Shown here piece by piece: positions 26,096-34,555 of a DNA stretch of 64,000 nt. Within the stretch, counting starts at the first letter, position 1. Every line of letters starts with the position of its first letter. Made by a program: the position numbers and the translations under genes. Source of the DNA: Bradyrhizobium mercantei (GTDB taxonomy: Bacteria > Pseudomonadota > Alphaproteobacteria > Rhizobiales > Xanthobacteraceae). Where the stretch lies: positions 1-64,000 of the forward strand of contig NZ_MKFI01000010.1 of the NCBI RefSeq assembly GCF_001982635.1, given 5' to 3'. Below the pieces are notes generated by a model. That model was not told the origin of the DNA. It ran no database searches and saw only the letters and a program-made list of their open reading frames with translations.

Positions 26096-27469
26096 TCAGT
26101 CCGTGTCGGCGTGGGCGCCGACGAAGCGCTCGACGTCGGCGTCGTTGACCATTGCGATCTGGCCGGTGGAGAGGTTCTTGACCTCCCAAATCTTCGTGTC
26201 GAGCTGCTCGTCGTCGGCGATGAGAAGGAAGCGGAATCCCTTCACCTTCGCATAGCGAAGCTGCTCGCTGATGCCGTGGTGCTCGAGGTAGATTTCGGTG
26301 CCGACTCCTGAAGCCCGCAGTCGGGTGCCGACCGCGATGTAGCGGTCGAGTGCATCGCGACACTGAGACGTCACCAATACCGAAGCCTTGGTCGATGGTC
26401 CAGTCTTCAGAACGCCAGCCTGCAACAACCGGCACACCAGGCTGGTCAAGCCGATCGAGATCCCGACGCCGGGAAGCTTCCGATCGGTGAAAAGACCGGC
26501 CAAGTCGTCGTAGCGGCCACCCGAGCAGATGCTGCCCAGTCCCGGATGGTCGGTCAGAACGGTCTCGATCACCGTGCCCGTATAATAGGCAAAACACCTC
26601 GCCACGCTCAGATCCACGACGAAGTTGCCAACGGGCACGCCCATCAGGATTGCGCCTGCAGCGACGGTTTTGATCTCCTCGAGACCCTGAGCGTACCGTT
26701 CGTGCTCCGGCAGATCTTCGAAGAGCTCGGACAGCTCGTGGACGACATGTTCGAGCGCACCGCGTACGGACAGAAATCGGATGACGCGTTCGATTTGCGA
26801 CGCGTTCAGATCGAACTTCGTTTCGAATTCGGATCTCAAGCGCCTGTGCCCCAGTCCCGCCAGGTCGTCGATGGCGACCACGGCCTCGATTATACGCTGG
26901 TGATGGACACCGACGCGCATCAGGAATCCTTCCAGGAGCTTTCGGTTGCTCAAGCGGATCTCGTAGGCGCCGATACCGAGTTTGCTGAAGATGTCGTTCG
27001 CGATGCTGACCATCTCGGCATCGGTTATGAGATCGAGACGCCCATCGCCGACGACGTCGATGTCGCACTGGATGAATTCGCTGAAGCGGCTCGACCGGAT
27101 CTCCTCGCAGCGCCAGACAGGTTGAATCTGATACCGACGGAAGGGAAACCGCAGGTGGTTGGCATTCTGCGAAATCCATCTCACCATCGGAACGGTGAGA
27201 TCGTAACACAACGCCAAGGCCCCGCCGCTGGAGTTCTGGAATTCCGGCGGCTCGTTGACCGTGTAGATCTGATGGTCGACGGTGGCGCCGGCGCTGCTGG
27301 CGAACAGCGTTTCGCGAAGCTCCAAGGCACTCGTCCGCAGCGGCGCGGCACCGGTCGCTTCGAAGCTCTGCCGAATGATGTCGCCGAAACGGTCGGCGAC
27401 GATCTGCTCGTGGATCTGAAATTCCTTGAAGACGCTCTTGAGCGTCTTCGCCGGTACGTTCTTGTTCAT
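26096..27469 (-). CDS. degenerate HisRS paralogue (SLOG operon)
   Basis: 457 residues; a strong AGGAGG site places the start at 27469, 14 bp after the SLOG stop. The HisRS core and anticodon-binding domain are complete, but key motifs have drifted. Motif 2 keeps VWRCEEIRSSRFSEFIQCD. The RGLDYY signature is replaced by VARCFAYYTGTVIE. Motif 3 reads CSGGRYDDLAG and then VGISIGLTSLVCRLL, where the usual Glu/Ser-Arg pair is Thr-Ser. The loss of the motif 3 arginine argues against normal aminoacylation. A HisZ-like regulatory or heteromeric role with the intact HisRS next to it is an inference; unlike HisZ it retains the anticodon-binding domain. Confidence 0.82.
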   Translation of the reverse strand: MNKNVPAKTLKSVFKEFQIHEQIVADRFGDIIRQSFEATGAAPLRTSALELRETLFASSAGATVDHQIYTVNEPPEFQNSSGGALALCYDLTVPMVRWISQNANHLRFPFRRYQIQPVWRCEEIRSSRFSEFIQCDIDVVGDGRLDLITDAEMVSIANDIFSKLGIGAYEIRLSNRKLLEGFLMRVGVHHQRIIEAVVAIDDLAGLGHRRLRSEFETKFDLNASQIERVIRFLSVRGALEHVVHELSELFEDLPEHERYAQGLEEIKTVAAGAILMGVPVGNFVVDLSVARCFAYYTGTVIETVLTDHPGLGSICSGGRYDDLAGLFTDRKLPGVGISIGLTSLVCRLLQAGVLKTGPSTKASVLVTSQCRDALDRYIAVGTRLRASGVGTEIYLEHHGISEQLRYAKVKGFRFLLIADDEQLDTKIWEVKNLSTGQIAMVNDADVERFVGAHADTD

Positions 27470-27483
27470 GATGTTTCCTCCTA

Positions 27484-28203
27484 TCAATGGCGGTAGTCGA
27501 AGAGGTTGAGCTGGTTCTCCAGCCATTCGGCGGCGTCGTGGCCCGAGCTGATCGCGTCCGACGGCATGCAGGCGCTGCGGACCTCGACCTTCCCCGGGAA
27601 GTAAGGAAGGCTGTCCGCGGTCCCGCCGCTGCCCCGAATGGGGACGATGAACTTAGGACGGCCCTTCTTGATCAGGCTCTCGTTGCACTTCAGGATGTGC
27701 GCTGCCTCGATCAGCGTACCCGCGCCGCCGCCGTAGACGACAACGCCGTCAAGTAACTTCGCGAACACCGGGGACTCGTCGCCCCAAGCGCTGTCGCCGA
27801 AAAGAGACTCGACACAGATCCGCAGATCCAGGAAGGCTTCGGGGAGCGCGTGTTTTTCGCCGCATTTCGGGTAGACGCCGATGGTCGGGATGCCGGCTTC
27901 CTTCGCGCATTGCGCCGCCACCGCCGGGACGCCGTACTTGGTGCCGCCCGACAAGGCTGCGATGCGGTACTCGCTGAGATACTCGACCGCTTCCTTGATC
28001 TCCTCGTTCATGCGCTGTTGGAGGAAATCCTTGACCGGAGCCGGGGCCTTTTCGCCCAAGCCGCTGTCGGCGCCGCCGGAGAAGGCGATGATCACCCGCA
28101 CCCCGGTCTCGGATTTGAAGCGAGCGATCGCCCCATCGATCGCAGCATCAAGCGCCGAAAGCTGAGCGCCCTGGGAAGTGATAGGGATATTAAGCGAGCT
28201 CAT
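27484..28203 (-). CDS. SLOG/LOG-type nucleotide-sensing protein, first gene of the HisRS operon
   Basis: 239 residues with the SLOG (LOG-like Rossmann) pattern: VRVIIAFSGGADSG at the first strand, ALSGGTKYGVPAVAAQCAKE (glycine-rich loop corresponding to GGGxxGLMG), IPTIGVYP, and VVVYGGGAGTLIEAAHIL, equivalent to the PGGxGTxxE motif. SLOG domains bind nucleotides or NAD derivatives and act as sensors or processing enzymes in conflict systems. A strong AGGGAGG precedes the ATG. It heads a three-gene operon with two HisRS homologues and is divergent from the 1029-residue protein gene. True LOG (cytokinin) activity is unlikely in this context. Confidence 0.78.
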   Translation of the reverse strand: MSSLNIPITSQGAQLSALDAAIDGAIARFKSETGVRVIIAFSGGADSGLGEKAPAPVKDFLQQRMNEEIKEAVEYLSEYRIAALSGGTKYGVPAVAAQCAKEAGIPTIGVYPKCGEKHALPEAFLDLRICVESLFGDSAWGDESPVFAKLLDGVVVYGGGAGTLIEAAHILKCNESLIKKGRPKFIVPIRGSGGTADSLPYFPGKVEVRSACMPSDAISSGHDAAEWLENQLNLFDYRH

Positions 28204-28548
28204 GTGTCCTCCCTTGATTGCTGCCGGGCTGCCCCAATGGCTTGTTTGCCCGGGTCGGTAGGAGGATGGTGCCGAAGTGTATTCGGCAAGAAAGGCAAAC
28301 GTTAACCAAACCTATCCCCGCTATTCGGCGAGAGTCGGAGAGCGAATCGTGATTGCTCGATCTCTCCGGTGCGGCTTGCGCGCGCGCTAGACGCGATGGG
28401 TAGCCCCGGCGGCTCGCGCAAAGATGTGCGCATTTCGTCGGCGTCGAGAATTGTCTTGGTTTCTTGCGCGTTGGGGTTGTAGGATATTGGCCGCCGGTTT
28501 TTGCAGGCCTTGGGGGTAGGCCGGACCGCTATTGGGGCTGAAATTCTT
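28204..28548. promoter_or_regulatory. divergent promoter region between the SLOG operon and the giant gene
   Basis: 345 bp with no supported gene separates the two divergent start codons. It must hold both promoters. I see AT-richer stretches near 28290-28320 but no confident -35/-10 pair. The N-terminal HTH of the rightward protein makes autoregulation from this region plausible. Confidence 0.5.
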
Positions 28549-31500
28549 ATGAACGATTTGCCGTTGCCGCGATCGACGGTGTTGCATGCCATTTTGACAG
28601 CGTTCGAACCTCACCTCAGCAAGGTCTTCCCGAGCCAAAAGGAGCTGGGAGATTTCTTGAAAAAATTGACGAAGACCAAGGCCGGCCTTAGCCCGGCAAT
28701 GGTCTCGCGATGGTTGTTTGCGTCGCAGCCTATCGAGGATGCTGCGATCACCGAGATTCTAGACGACGAGAACTATGCAAACGCAGTCGTGGATGCCTGC
28801 AATATTCCACGATCCGTTTTTGACGCCGCGACGCTTGCTCAGGCAAAGTCGATCGTCGCGAGTCACTTTTCCGAGGGAGTTGTAGCGCCTCTTTCTCACG
28901 GCGGCTGTTGGTTCGTCGACCGTCACTCCTTGCCGGAGAAGCTGCCCGATTTCTGTAGCACGGAAGAGAGCATCATCACCGACCTTTCCGCGGCTGCAGG
29001 CAAGGTTCGAAAGCATGTACTCGTCAATGAAGCGCCATTCGACGCCGGTATCTCGTTCCTTTGGTATTTGACCGCGGTCCACAAGCTGATCCCCGAGCGT
29101 GCCGAAGCGGTGTTTCTGCTCCGACCGGAGATTCGGGTAAGCGAATCAGCGAAGATCAGTCAAAGCTTCGAGGCGGCCATTGCCTGGCTTGCGACGAAGC
29201 TGGGCCTCTCGCCGAAGTCCGACGTGCGAACGATCGTAGAAAAGATCATCGCCTCTCGCACAATCGTCGTATTTCTTTCCTTCAGCGGTCCGTTCGATGG
29301 GCTTGCGCAAGCCATAGTGAGCTACGCGCTCGTCGCGACCAAGCGCAAAGACGATCCGCCTGCCGTAATCGTATCGATTCCGCAGCACGGCAAGCAATCG
29401 CCGATGAAACTGCCGTTGAAGGAATCGAGTATCGACGTCGATGATCTCAATATCGTCGATATGAGGGAGCGTTATCCGTTCTTTCGGTCAATTTGGCAGC
29501 AGTACTGCGTCTTGCGAAAAACCTATCGGCCTGACGAGGGTGGTTCGCGCCTAAAGAGGGCCCGCTGGCACTACAGCTTCGTCGGCGGTGAGCGCCTAGT
29601 TTATCCGATAAACATAAGGCTGCGCGCCTTCTTCGCTTCCGACCTGACTAACTTCAGCTACTTCGATCCGACGGCCGGCTTCGATCGGCTCTGCAACATG
29701 CGAGATCAGCCGCTGCCTGTCGAGATCGAGATGTATCACGACGACATCCAAAGATGGGTGCAGATCTGGGACGCAACCAAGAAGAGCCCTCCGCTGCGGC
29801 CCCTCAAGTGGTGCAGCACCGCGATCTATTGGCTCACCCAAGACGCAGTGAAAGACCTCGGAACGAAGTTTCCATTCGTAGATCTTGCCGACGCGGACGA
29901 GCGGGGGATCGAGCTCCTACCGAATCTGCCGCTGAAACCGTCGCCTACGCCTGAAGTTGATCCGGACACTTTTCGGGAGGCTGCCAAAGCCCTTCCCGCG
30001 ATACTCTGGTATGAACCTGAACGCGAGCAGCTTCGCGCGAAGACCGATCACTACGTTGCAGCGATCGGAATCAAGGCTATCGTGCAGGATCATTGGCTCC
30101 GGACGGATCCGGCAGCGCGATCCCATGCTCATTTTACGATCGCGGAGCGCCTTTACGACAAACAGCACAAGAAGGATGCGCTCGGCGAGGAGTTTCCCTT
30201 TACGCCGCACTGGGGCCGCTCCGGCATCTTCTTCCTGGCGGAGTGCATCCGTCACCTGATGCGCGCGATCGCGCCCGTCGTTAAAGCCAAGCCCAGTCGA
30301 CAAATTTCGTGGAAGGAAGGGGAGTTCGTGTCTCCTCCTTCCCGTTCGATGCTCGGATGCGATCCGTACGAAGTTCTGAGCTTCTGTTTCGGACAGGTGT
30401 ATTGGAAGGAGATTGACGGCAACTCCGACGAAATTGATGCGAGGAAGCTCTCGCAAAGGCATGGGCTCTACCATCTCAGCGCCGAACTGCTGCAGCTAAT
30501 GAGCAACAACGAGGTCCTGGGCGAACCTCATTGGGCCCTCGATCGCAAGCTTCATGGCAAGTACTACGCATCCGCGGCTTTCGCGCAGTTCGAGTTGGGA
30601 AATCTTAAGGGTGCCGAAGAGCTTTTTGAAAAACGTCTCGCATATGTCCGCGAGACGGACGTCGGCTCTCTGGCCGAGCTAACCGCGGAACTTGACCTGA
30701 TTGCGGTCAAAATCGAGCTGCAACAGCTCGATGGACTCGAAGAGAAGATCGAAGACATCGACGAAAGGGTCAAGGCCAATCCAATCGATGGCTCCAGTCT
30801 GGCCGCCGAGCAGGTGAGCTTGCATTGTACGACATTGAGGGGGCAGATCCGCTATGCTCGCAAAGAGTTTGATGCTGCCGTGGACATGTTGAAAAAGCCG
30901 CATGACGAGATGAAGGACGATCGGCTGTCGATCGAGGCTTCGCATTATCTCGTGGCGAGCAAGGGCGCCAAGGCCGAGGAGCTTAGCCGGAAGCTCGACC
31001 GAACGCCGGGAGAAGAGAAAGAAATTGTCGATTTGAGAGACGAAGCTTTGATGGTCGCTTCGCGAAAGCTTTGGCACTACGCGTCCGAGGGAGAGCAGCA
31101 CGTTGCGCTGGGTTTCCGGATCTCGTCTGCGCATCTATTTCGAAACATGGGCAAGTACAGGCTCGCCGAAACCTGGATGAACAGCGTCTATATCGACATA
31201 TTGAGATACGGTTGCTCCGAAAGGACGTATCTCTCGTTCCTGCGCGAGGCTGGACGAATCGTGAGGGCGACCGAGCGGCCTGCGCGTGCTTATGCCGTCT
31301 ATCTGAAGCCGGCGGCGATCCGGGCGGCATCAAGGGGCCACGTGCGCGCTGCAAGGGTTGCCTTCGAGGAGGCCATCAAAGCCCTCTTTGAAGCTCGGAC
31401 CGCGATTGAGCGATTGGGGCCCGATTGGGAGGCTCAGCTGGCGATCGAACTCCAGGAACCGAAGGAGCTTTCGGAAGAAGCCGACGCCGAAATCCACGAC

Positions 31501-31638
31501 TTCGTGCCCGCTGACCCCTTGTTCTCCTTCGATCTGCTCGGAAGAGATCAATGGTCTGTCAGACTTTTGACGACGGAGGCGCTTGAAAAGGAGCGGGAGG
31601 CGTTCACGGAGGAGTTTTCGAGGTTGCAGCCACACTAG
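28549..31638 (+). CDS. 1029-residue HTH-like/degenerate STAND-like/TPR protein
   Basis: Start chosen at 28549 (MNDLPLPRSTVLHAILTAFE); the frame is open from 28501. The N-terminus has PSQKELGDFLKKL and a few residues later MVSRWLF, an XRE-like HTH pattern. Residues 120-300 look like an alpha/beta NTPase layer, but where a P-loop is expected the sequence is LVNEAPFDAGISFLW, without GKT, and RTIVVFLSFSGPF resembles a Walker B strand without its acidic pair. The last 400 residues are helical repeats (AFAQFELGNLKGAEELFEKR). It therefore resembles a STAND-type sensor that has lost ATP binding. It is divergent from the SLOG-HisRS operon. No known family name can be given. Confidence 0.6.
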   Translation: MNDLPLPRSTVLHAILTAFEPHLSKVFPSQKELGDFLKKLTKTKAGLSPAMVSRWLFASQPIEDAAITEILDDENYANAVVDACNIPRSVFDAATLAQAKSIVASHFSEGVVAPLSHGGCWFVDRHSLPEKLPDFCSTEESIITDLSAAAGKVRKHVLVNEAPFDAGISFLWYLTAVHKLIPERAEAVFLLRPEIRVSESAKISQSFEAAIAWLATKLGLSPKSDVRTIVEKIIASRTIVVFLSFSGPFDGLAQAIVSYALVATKRKDDPPAVIVSIPQHGKQSPMKLPLKESSIDVDDLNIVDMRERYPFFRSIWQQYCVLRKTYRPDEGGSRLKRARWHYSFVGGERLVYPINIRLRAFFASDLTNFSYFDPTAGFDRLCNMRDQPLPVEIEMYHDDIQRWVQIWDATKKSPPLRPLKWCSTAIYWLTQDAVKDLGTKFPFVDLADADERGIELLPNLPLKPSPTPEVDPDTFREAAKALPAILWYEPEREQLRAKTDHYVAAIGIKAIVQDHWLRTDPAARSHAHFTIAERLYDKQHKKDALGEEFPFTPHWGRSGIFFLAECIRHLMRAIAPVVKAKPSRQISWKEGEFVSPPSRSMLGCDPYEVLSFCFGQVYWKEIDGNSDEIDARKLSQRHGLYHLSAELLQLMSNNEVLGEPHWALDRKLHGKYYASAAFAQFELGNLKGAEELFEKRLAYVRETDVGSLAELTAELDLIAVKIELQQLDGLEEKIEDIDERVKANPIDGSSLAAEQVSLHCTTLRGQIRYARKEFDAAVDMLKKPHDEMKDDRLSIEASHYLVASKGAKAEELSRKLDRTPGEEKEIVDLRDEALMVASRKLWHYASEGEQHVALGFRISSAHLFRNMGKYRLAETWMNSVYIDILRYGCSERTYLSFLREAGRIVRATERPARAYAVYLKPAAIRAASRGHVRAARVAFEEAIKALFEARTAIERLGPDWEAQLAIELQEPKELSEEADAEIHDFVPADPLFSFDLLGRDQWSVRLLTTEALEKEREAFTEEFSRLQPH

Positions 31639-31930
31639 ACGTGCAAAATCGGCCAGGCCTCTCGATCGCGATACGATGCGCTCGGCGAGCAACTCCTGGC
31701 GTCCCGTACTGCCGTCGATTTCTCGCAGGCCGCGACCATGTTGCAACGCGCCTGCAGCCCTTCGAGCCACCATTGTTGATGGTTATCAGCTTGAGGGGGC
31801 GCCGCGAATTGGGAAGAATCGGTCATAATTGTTCGTGACCGGGTTCCCCCCCCCCCCGCTGCGGCGATCTGCGACCTAGAATGCGTTTGGGCCGCACCAC
31901 TGCTCGGGCCCCCTGACTTGGAGCCGCCAT
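31639..31930. promoter_or_regulatory. purB upstream region with a 12-C tract
   Basis: No supported gene in this 292-bp stretch. Bases 31846-31857 are an uninterrupted run of twelve C residues, 73 bp before the purB start, a length prone to slippage. A weak ribosome-binding site (TTGGAG) precedes the purB ATG. Confidence 0.6.
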
Positions 31931-33238
31931 ATGATTCCCCGTTATGCCCGCCCGGAAATGGCCTCGATCTGGGAGCCGCAGACCCAGTTCAAGATCTGGT
32001 TCGAGATCGAGGCGCATGCGGCGGACGCGCTGGCTGAACTCGGCACCATCCCGAAGGAGGCCGCCAAGACGATCTGGGCAAAGGCGAAGAACGCCACGTT
32101 TGACGTCGCCCGCATCGACGAGATCGAGCGCGAGACCAAGCACGACGTCATCGCCTTCCTGACTCACCTCGCCGAAATCGTTGGCCCCGAGGCGCGCTTC
32201 TTACACCAGGGCATGACCTCGTCCGACGTGCTCGACACTTGCCTTAACGTCCAGCTCACCCGCGCGGCCGACCTTCTGCTCGCCGACCTCGACAAGGTGC
32301 TGGCGGCCCTGAAGAAGCGCGCCTTCGAGCACAAGATGACGCCCACCATCGGCCGCAGCCACGGCATCCATGCCGAGCCGGTGACGTTCGGCCTCAAGCT
32401 CGCTTATGCCTATGCCGAATTCTCGCGCGCCAAGGAGCGCCTGATCGCCGCCCGCGAGGAGGTCGCAACCTGCGCCATCTCTGGTGCAGTCGGTACCTTC
32501 GCGCAAATCGATCCGCGCGTCGAAGAGCATGTCGCCGAGGCGATGGGCCTGCGGCCGGAGCCGATCTCGACCCAGGTGATCCCGCGCGATCGCCACGCGA
32601 TGTACTTCTCCACGCTCGGCGTGATCGCCGCCTCGGTCGAGCGCATTGCGGTCGAAATCCGCCATCTCCAGCGCACCGAAGTGTTGGAGGCCGAGGAGTT
32701 CTTCTCGGAAGGCCAGAAAGGCTCCTCCGCGATGCCGCACAAGCGCAACCCGGTGCTGTCAGAAAACCTCTCCGGCCTATCGCGCATGGTGCGCGCCTAT
32801 GTGACGCCAGCACTTGAGAACGTCGTGCTCTGGCACGAGCGGGACATCTCGCACTCCTCGGCCGAGCGTATGATCGGGCCGGACGCCACGGTGACGCTCG
32901 ACTTCGCGCTGGTTCGTCTTGCCGGCCTGATCGACAAACTCTTGGTCTATCCGGCCAACATGCAGAAGAACCTCGACCGCCTCGGCGGCCTCGTGCATTC
33001 GCAGCGCGTGTTGCTGGCCCTGACGCAGAAGGGCGCAAGCCGCGAGGATGCCTACAACCTGGTACAACGCAACGCCATGTCGGTCTGGCGCGGTGAAGGC
33101 GACTTCCTTCAGCTCCTGAAGAAGGACGCCGAAGTGAAGAAGTATCTGACCGACGCCGAGCTCGAGGAGCGGTTCGACCTCGGCTATCACCTCAAGCACG
33201 TCGCCACGATCTTCAAGCGCGTGTTCGGGGAGCCGTAG
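31931..33238 (+). CDS. purB: adenylosuccinate lyase
   Basis: 435 residues. PurB converts SAICAR to AICAR and adenylosuccinate to AMP plus fumarate in purine synthesis. Markers: MIPRYARPEMASIWEPQTQF at the N-terminus, the HDVIAFLTHLAE helix, TSSDVLDTCLNVQL, the GRSHGIHAEPVTFG catalytic His region, and the fumarase-superfamily signature SSAMPHKRNP. Length and sequence are those of a normal alphaproteobacterial PurB, and codon use is as GC-rich as the flanking chromosome. It is therefore probably the housekeeping copy even though defence genes and att-like repeats lie on both sides. Confidence 0.97.
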   Translation: MIPRYARPEMASIWEPQTQFKIWFEIEAHAADALAELGTIPKEAAKTIWAKAKNATFDVARIDEIERETKHDVIAFLTHLAEIVGPEARFLHQGMTSSDVLDTCLNVQLTRAADLLLADLDKVLAALKKRAFEHKMTPTIGRSHGIHAEPVTFGLKLAYAYAEFSRAKERLIAAREEVATCAISGAVGTFAQIDPRVEEHVAEAMGLRPEPISTQVIPRDRHAMYFSTLGVIAASVERIAVEIRHLQRTEVLEAEEFFSEGQKGSSAMPHKRNPVLSENLSGLSRMVRAYVTPALENVVLWHERDISHSSAERMIGPDATVTLDFALVRLAGLIDKLLVYPANMQKNLDRLGGLVHSQRVLLALTQKGASREDAYNLVQRNAMSVWRGEGDFLQLLKKDAEVKKYLTDAELEERFDLGYHLKHVATIFKRVFGEP

Positions 33239-33602
33239 CAGGGCTGCCGGGCATGCCAATTGCAGGCGCCGCAGCGTCGAAGGTCTCCCTCCAAAAAGGG
33301 ATCCGACTTGATGGCGAGGGCAATGGCTCTAAGGGGGATTAAACTGCGCGTAGTTTGAGCGGATTGTCCATGGCTGCATCCTTTCAAGTCTCGTTCGACT
33401 TATTGCCTACGATCAATCACACGCCGTCCGTCCTGAGCGGCGCGGGGCGATGCCCACTATTGGCTTGACTGCAACCGTTTGTTCATGATATGTTCTAATC
33501 AGGCTTATGCCTTGAAAAGCCGCCCAACGGGGCGTTAACCGTCGCTTTGCTATTACTGAGTTCGGCATGCCGCGACCCGGGCGGCGATATGCGGAGACGG
33601 TC
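33239..33602. other. purB-tcm intergenic region
   Basis: 364 bp with no supported gene. It contains the promoter with the SOS-type operator for the DUF5131 gene at its right side. Confidence 0.5.
33465..33495 (+). promoter_or_regulatory. LexA-type SOS operator over a sigma-70-like promoter
   Basis: GTTC-ATGATAT-GTTC at 33481-33495 is an exact GTTC-N7-GTTC direct repeat, the known LexA box of alphaproteobacteria. It overlaps a possible -10 (TATGTT, 33489-33494), which lies 18 bp from a -35-like TTGACT (33465-33470). The start codon of the DUF5131 gene is 108 bp downstream. DNA-damage induction of the tcm/tcmP pair is a direct prediction. Confidence 0.65.
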
Positions 33603-34382
33603 ATGGCCGAGACACAAATCGAATGGACCGACGCTACGTGGAATCCTGTCGCGGGTTGTTCGATCGTCAGCGCCGGCTGCACCAATTGCTACGCCATGGA
33701 GATGGCGAAGCGACTGGACGCTATGAACGTTCCAAAATACAGGGGCCTGACTCGCCGGAGCGGCAAAAGGACCATTTGGAATGGTGTTGTCCGCGAAGAT
33801 GCGGCTGCGCTCGAAATTCCCCTCCGCTGGCGGAAGCCGCGTAAAATATTCGTCAATTCGATGTCGGACCTATTCCACGATCGCGTGTCCGACGCCTTCA
33901 TCCTCAAGGTTTGGGACGTGATGGGTCGTACGCCGCACCATCACTATCAGATCCTTAGCAAGCGACCTGAGCGCATGGGGAAACTGATCGGGTCGAAGAT
34001 TGGCAAAGTATTGCCGAACGTTTGGCTGGGAACTAGCGTCGAGAATGCCGACGTAGTTGGTCGCATCGACCATCTGCGATCCGCTCCTGCGGCGATCCGT
34101 TTCATATCGTTTGAACCTCTGATCGGCTCGGTCGGAAACGTGAATCTTAAGGGCATTGACTGGGCTATTGTCGGGGGTGAAAGCGGTCGGTCGGCGCGCC
34201 CTATTCGAGAAGAATGGATCGATGAGATATTCGACCGCTGCGCGGTGCATGATACGGCGTTCTTTTTCAAGCAGTGGGGGACCTGGGGGAAGGACAATAA
34301 GCGCCGTTCCAAGAAGGCCAACGGGCGGGTCTACCGCGACCAGGTTTGGGACCAGATGCCCAGGGCGGCGCTGTCGTCCTGA
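33603..34382 (+). CDS. DUF5131 (Gp37/Gp68-like) three-Cys-motif protein
   Basis: 259 residues. The start at 33603 has GGAG upstream. N-terminal signature IEWTDATWNPVAGCSIVSAG followed by CTNCYAM gives the three-cysteine (Cx7CxxC) motif of a radical-SAM-like iron-sulfur site. Further conserved stretches are IFVNSMSDLFH, ILSKRPERM, WLGTSVEN and WAIVGGESG, all typical of the phage Gp37/Gp68 family and of SplB-like radical SAM enzymes. It is followed by TcmP, the usual partner of this family. An SOS-type operator precedes it, pointing to DNA repair or stress-linked defence. Substrate unknown. Confidence 0.88.
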   Translation: MAETQIEWTDATWNPVAGCSIVSAGCTNCYAMEMAKRLDAMNVPKYRGLTRRSGKRTIWNGVVREDAAALEIPLRWRKPRKIFVNSMSDLFHDRVSDAFILKVWDVMGRTPHHHYQILSKRPERMGKLIGSKIGKVLPNVWLGTSVENADVVGRIDHLRSAPAAIRFISFEPLIGSVGNVNLKGIDWAIVGGESGRSARPIREEWIDEIFDRCAVHDTAFFFKQWGTWGKDNKRRSKKANGRVYRDQVWDQMPRAALSS

Positions 34383-34555
34383 TTGTTTTTATATCCCGAT
34401 TTACCGGCGGGAGACGGGCGGATCGGCGGCAACGCGGTCTGCGCACGGGCTGAGGCGTCTGTGGACAGTAGGGATGTCCTGGATTGCTGTTCGGCACGCC
34501 AAAAGCGAATCGATTAGGCTCATCTTCCGAAATTTCCTGGGAAAATGTCGACAAG

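Noticed and set aside
27484..28203. Cytokinin-activating LOG enzyme
   Set aside because: The glycine-rich loops fit the wider SLOG superfamily, but the operon with two HisRS genes argues for a sensing role rather than cytokinin metabolism.
31931..33238. purB as a defence-specific purine gene
   Set aside because: Length, motifs and codon use are those of the housekeeping enzyme. Without a second copy there is no reason to tie it to the PurZ-like gene.
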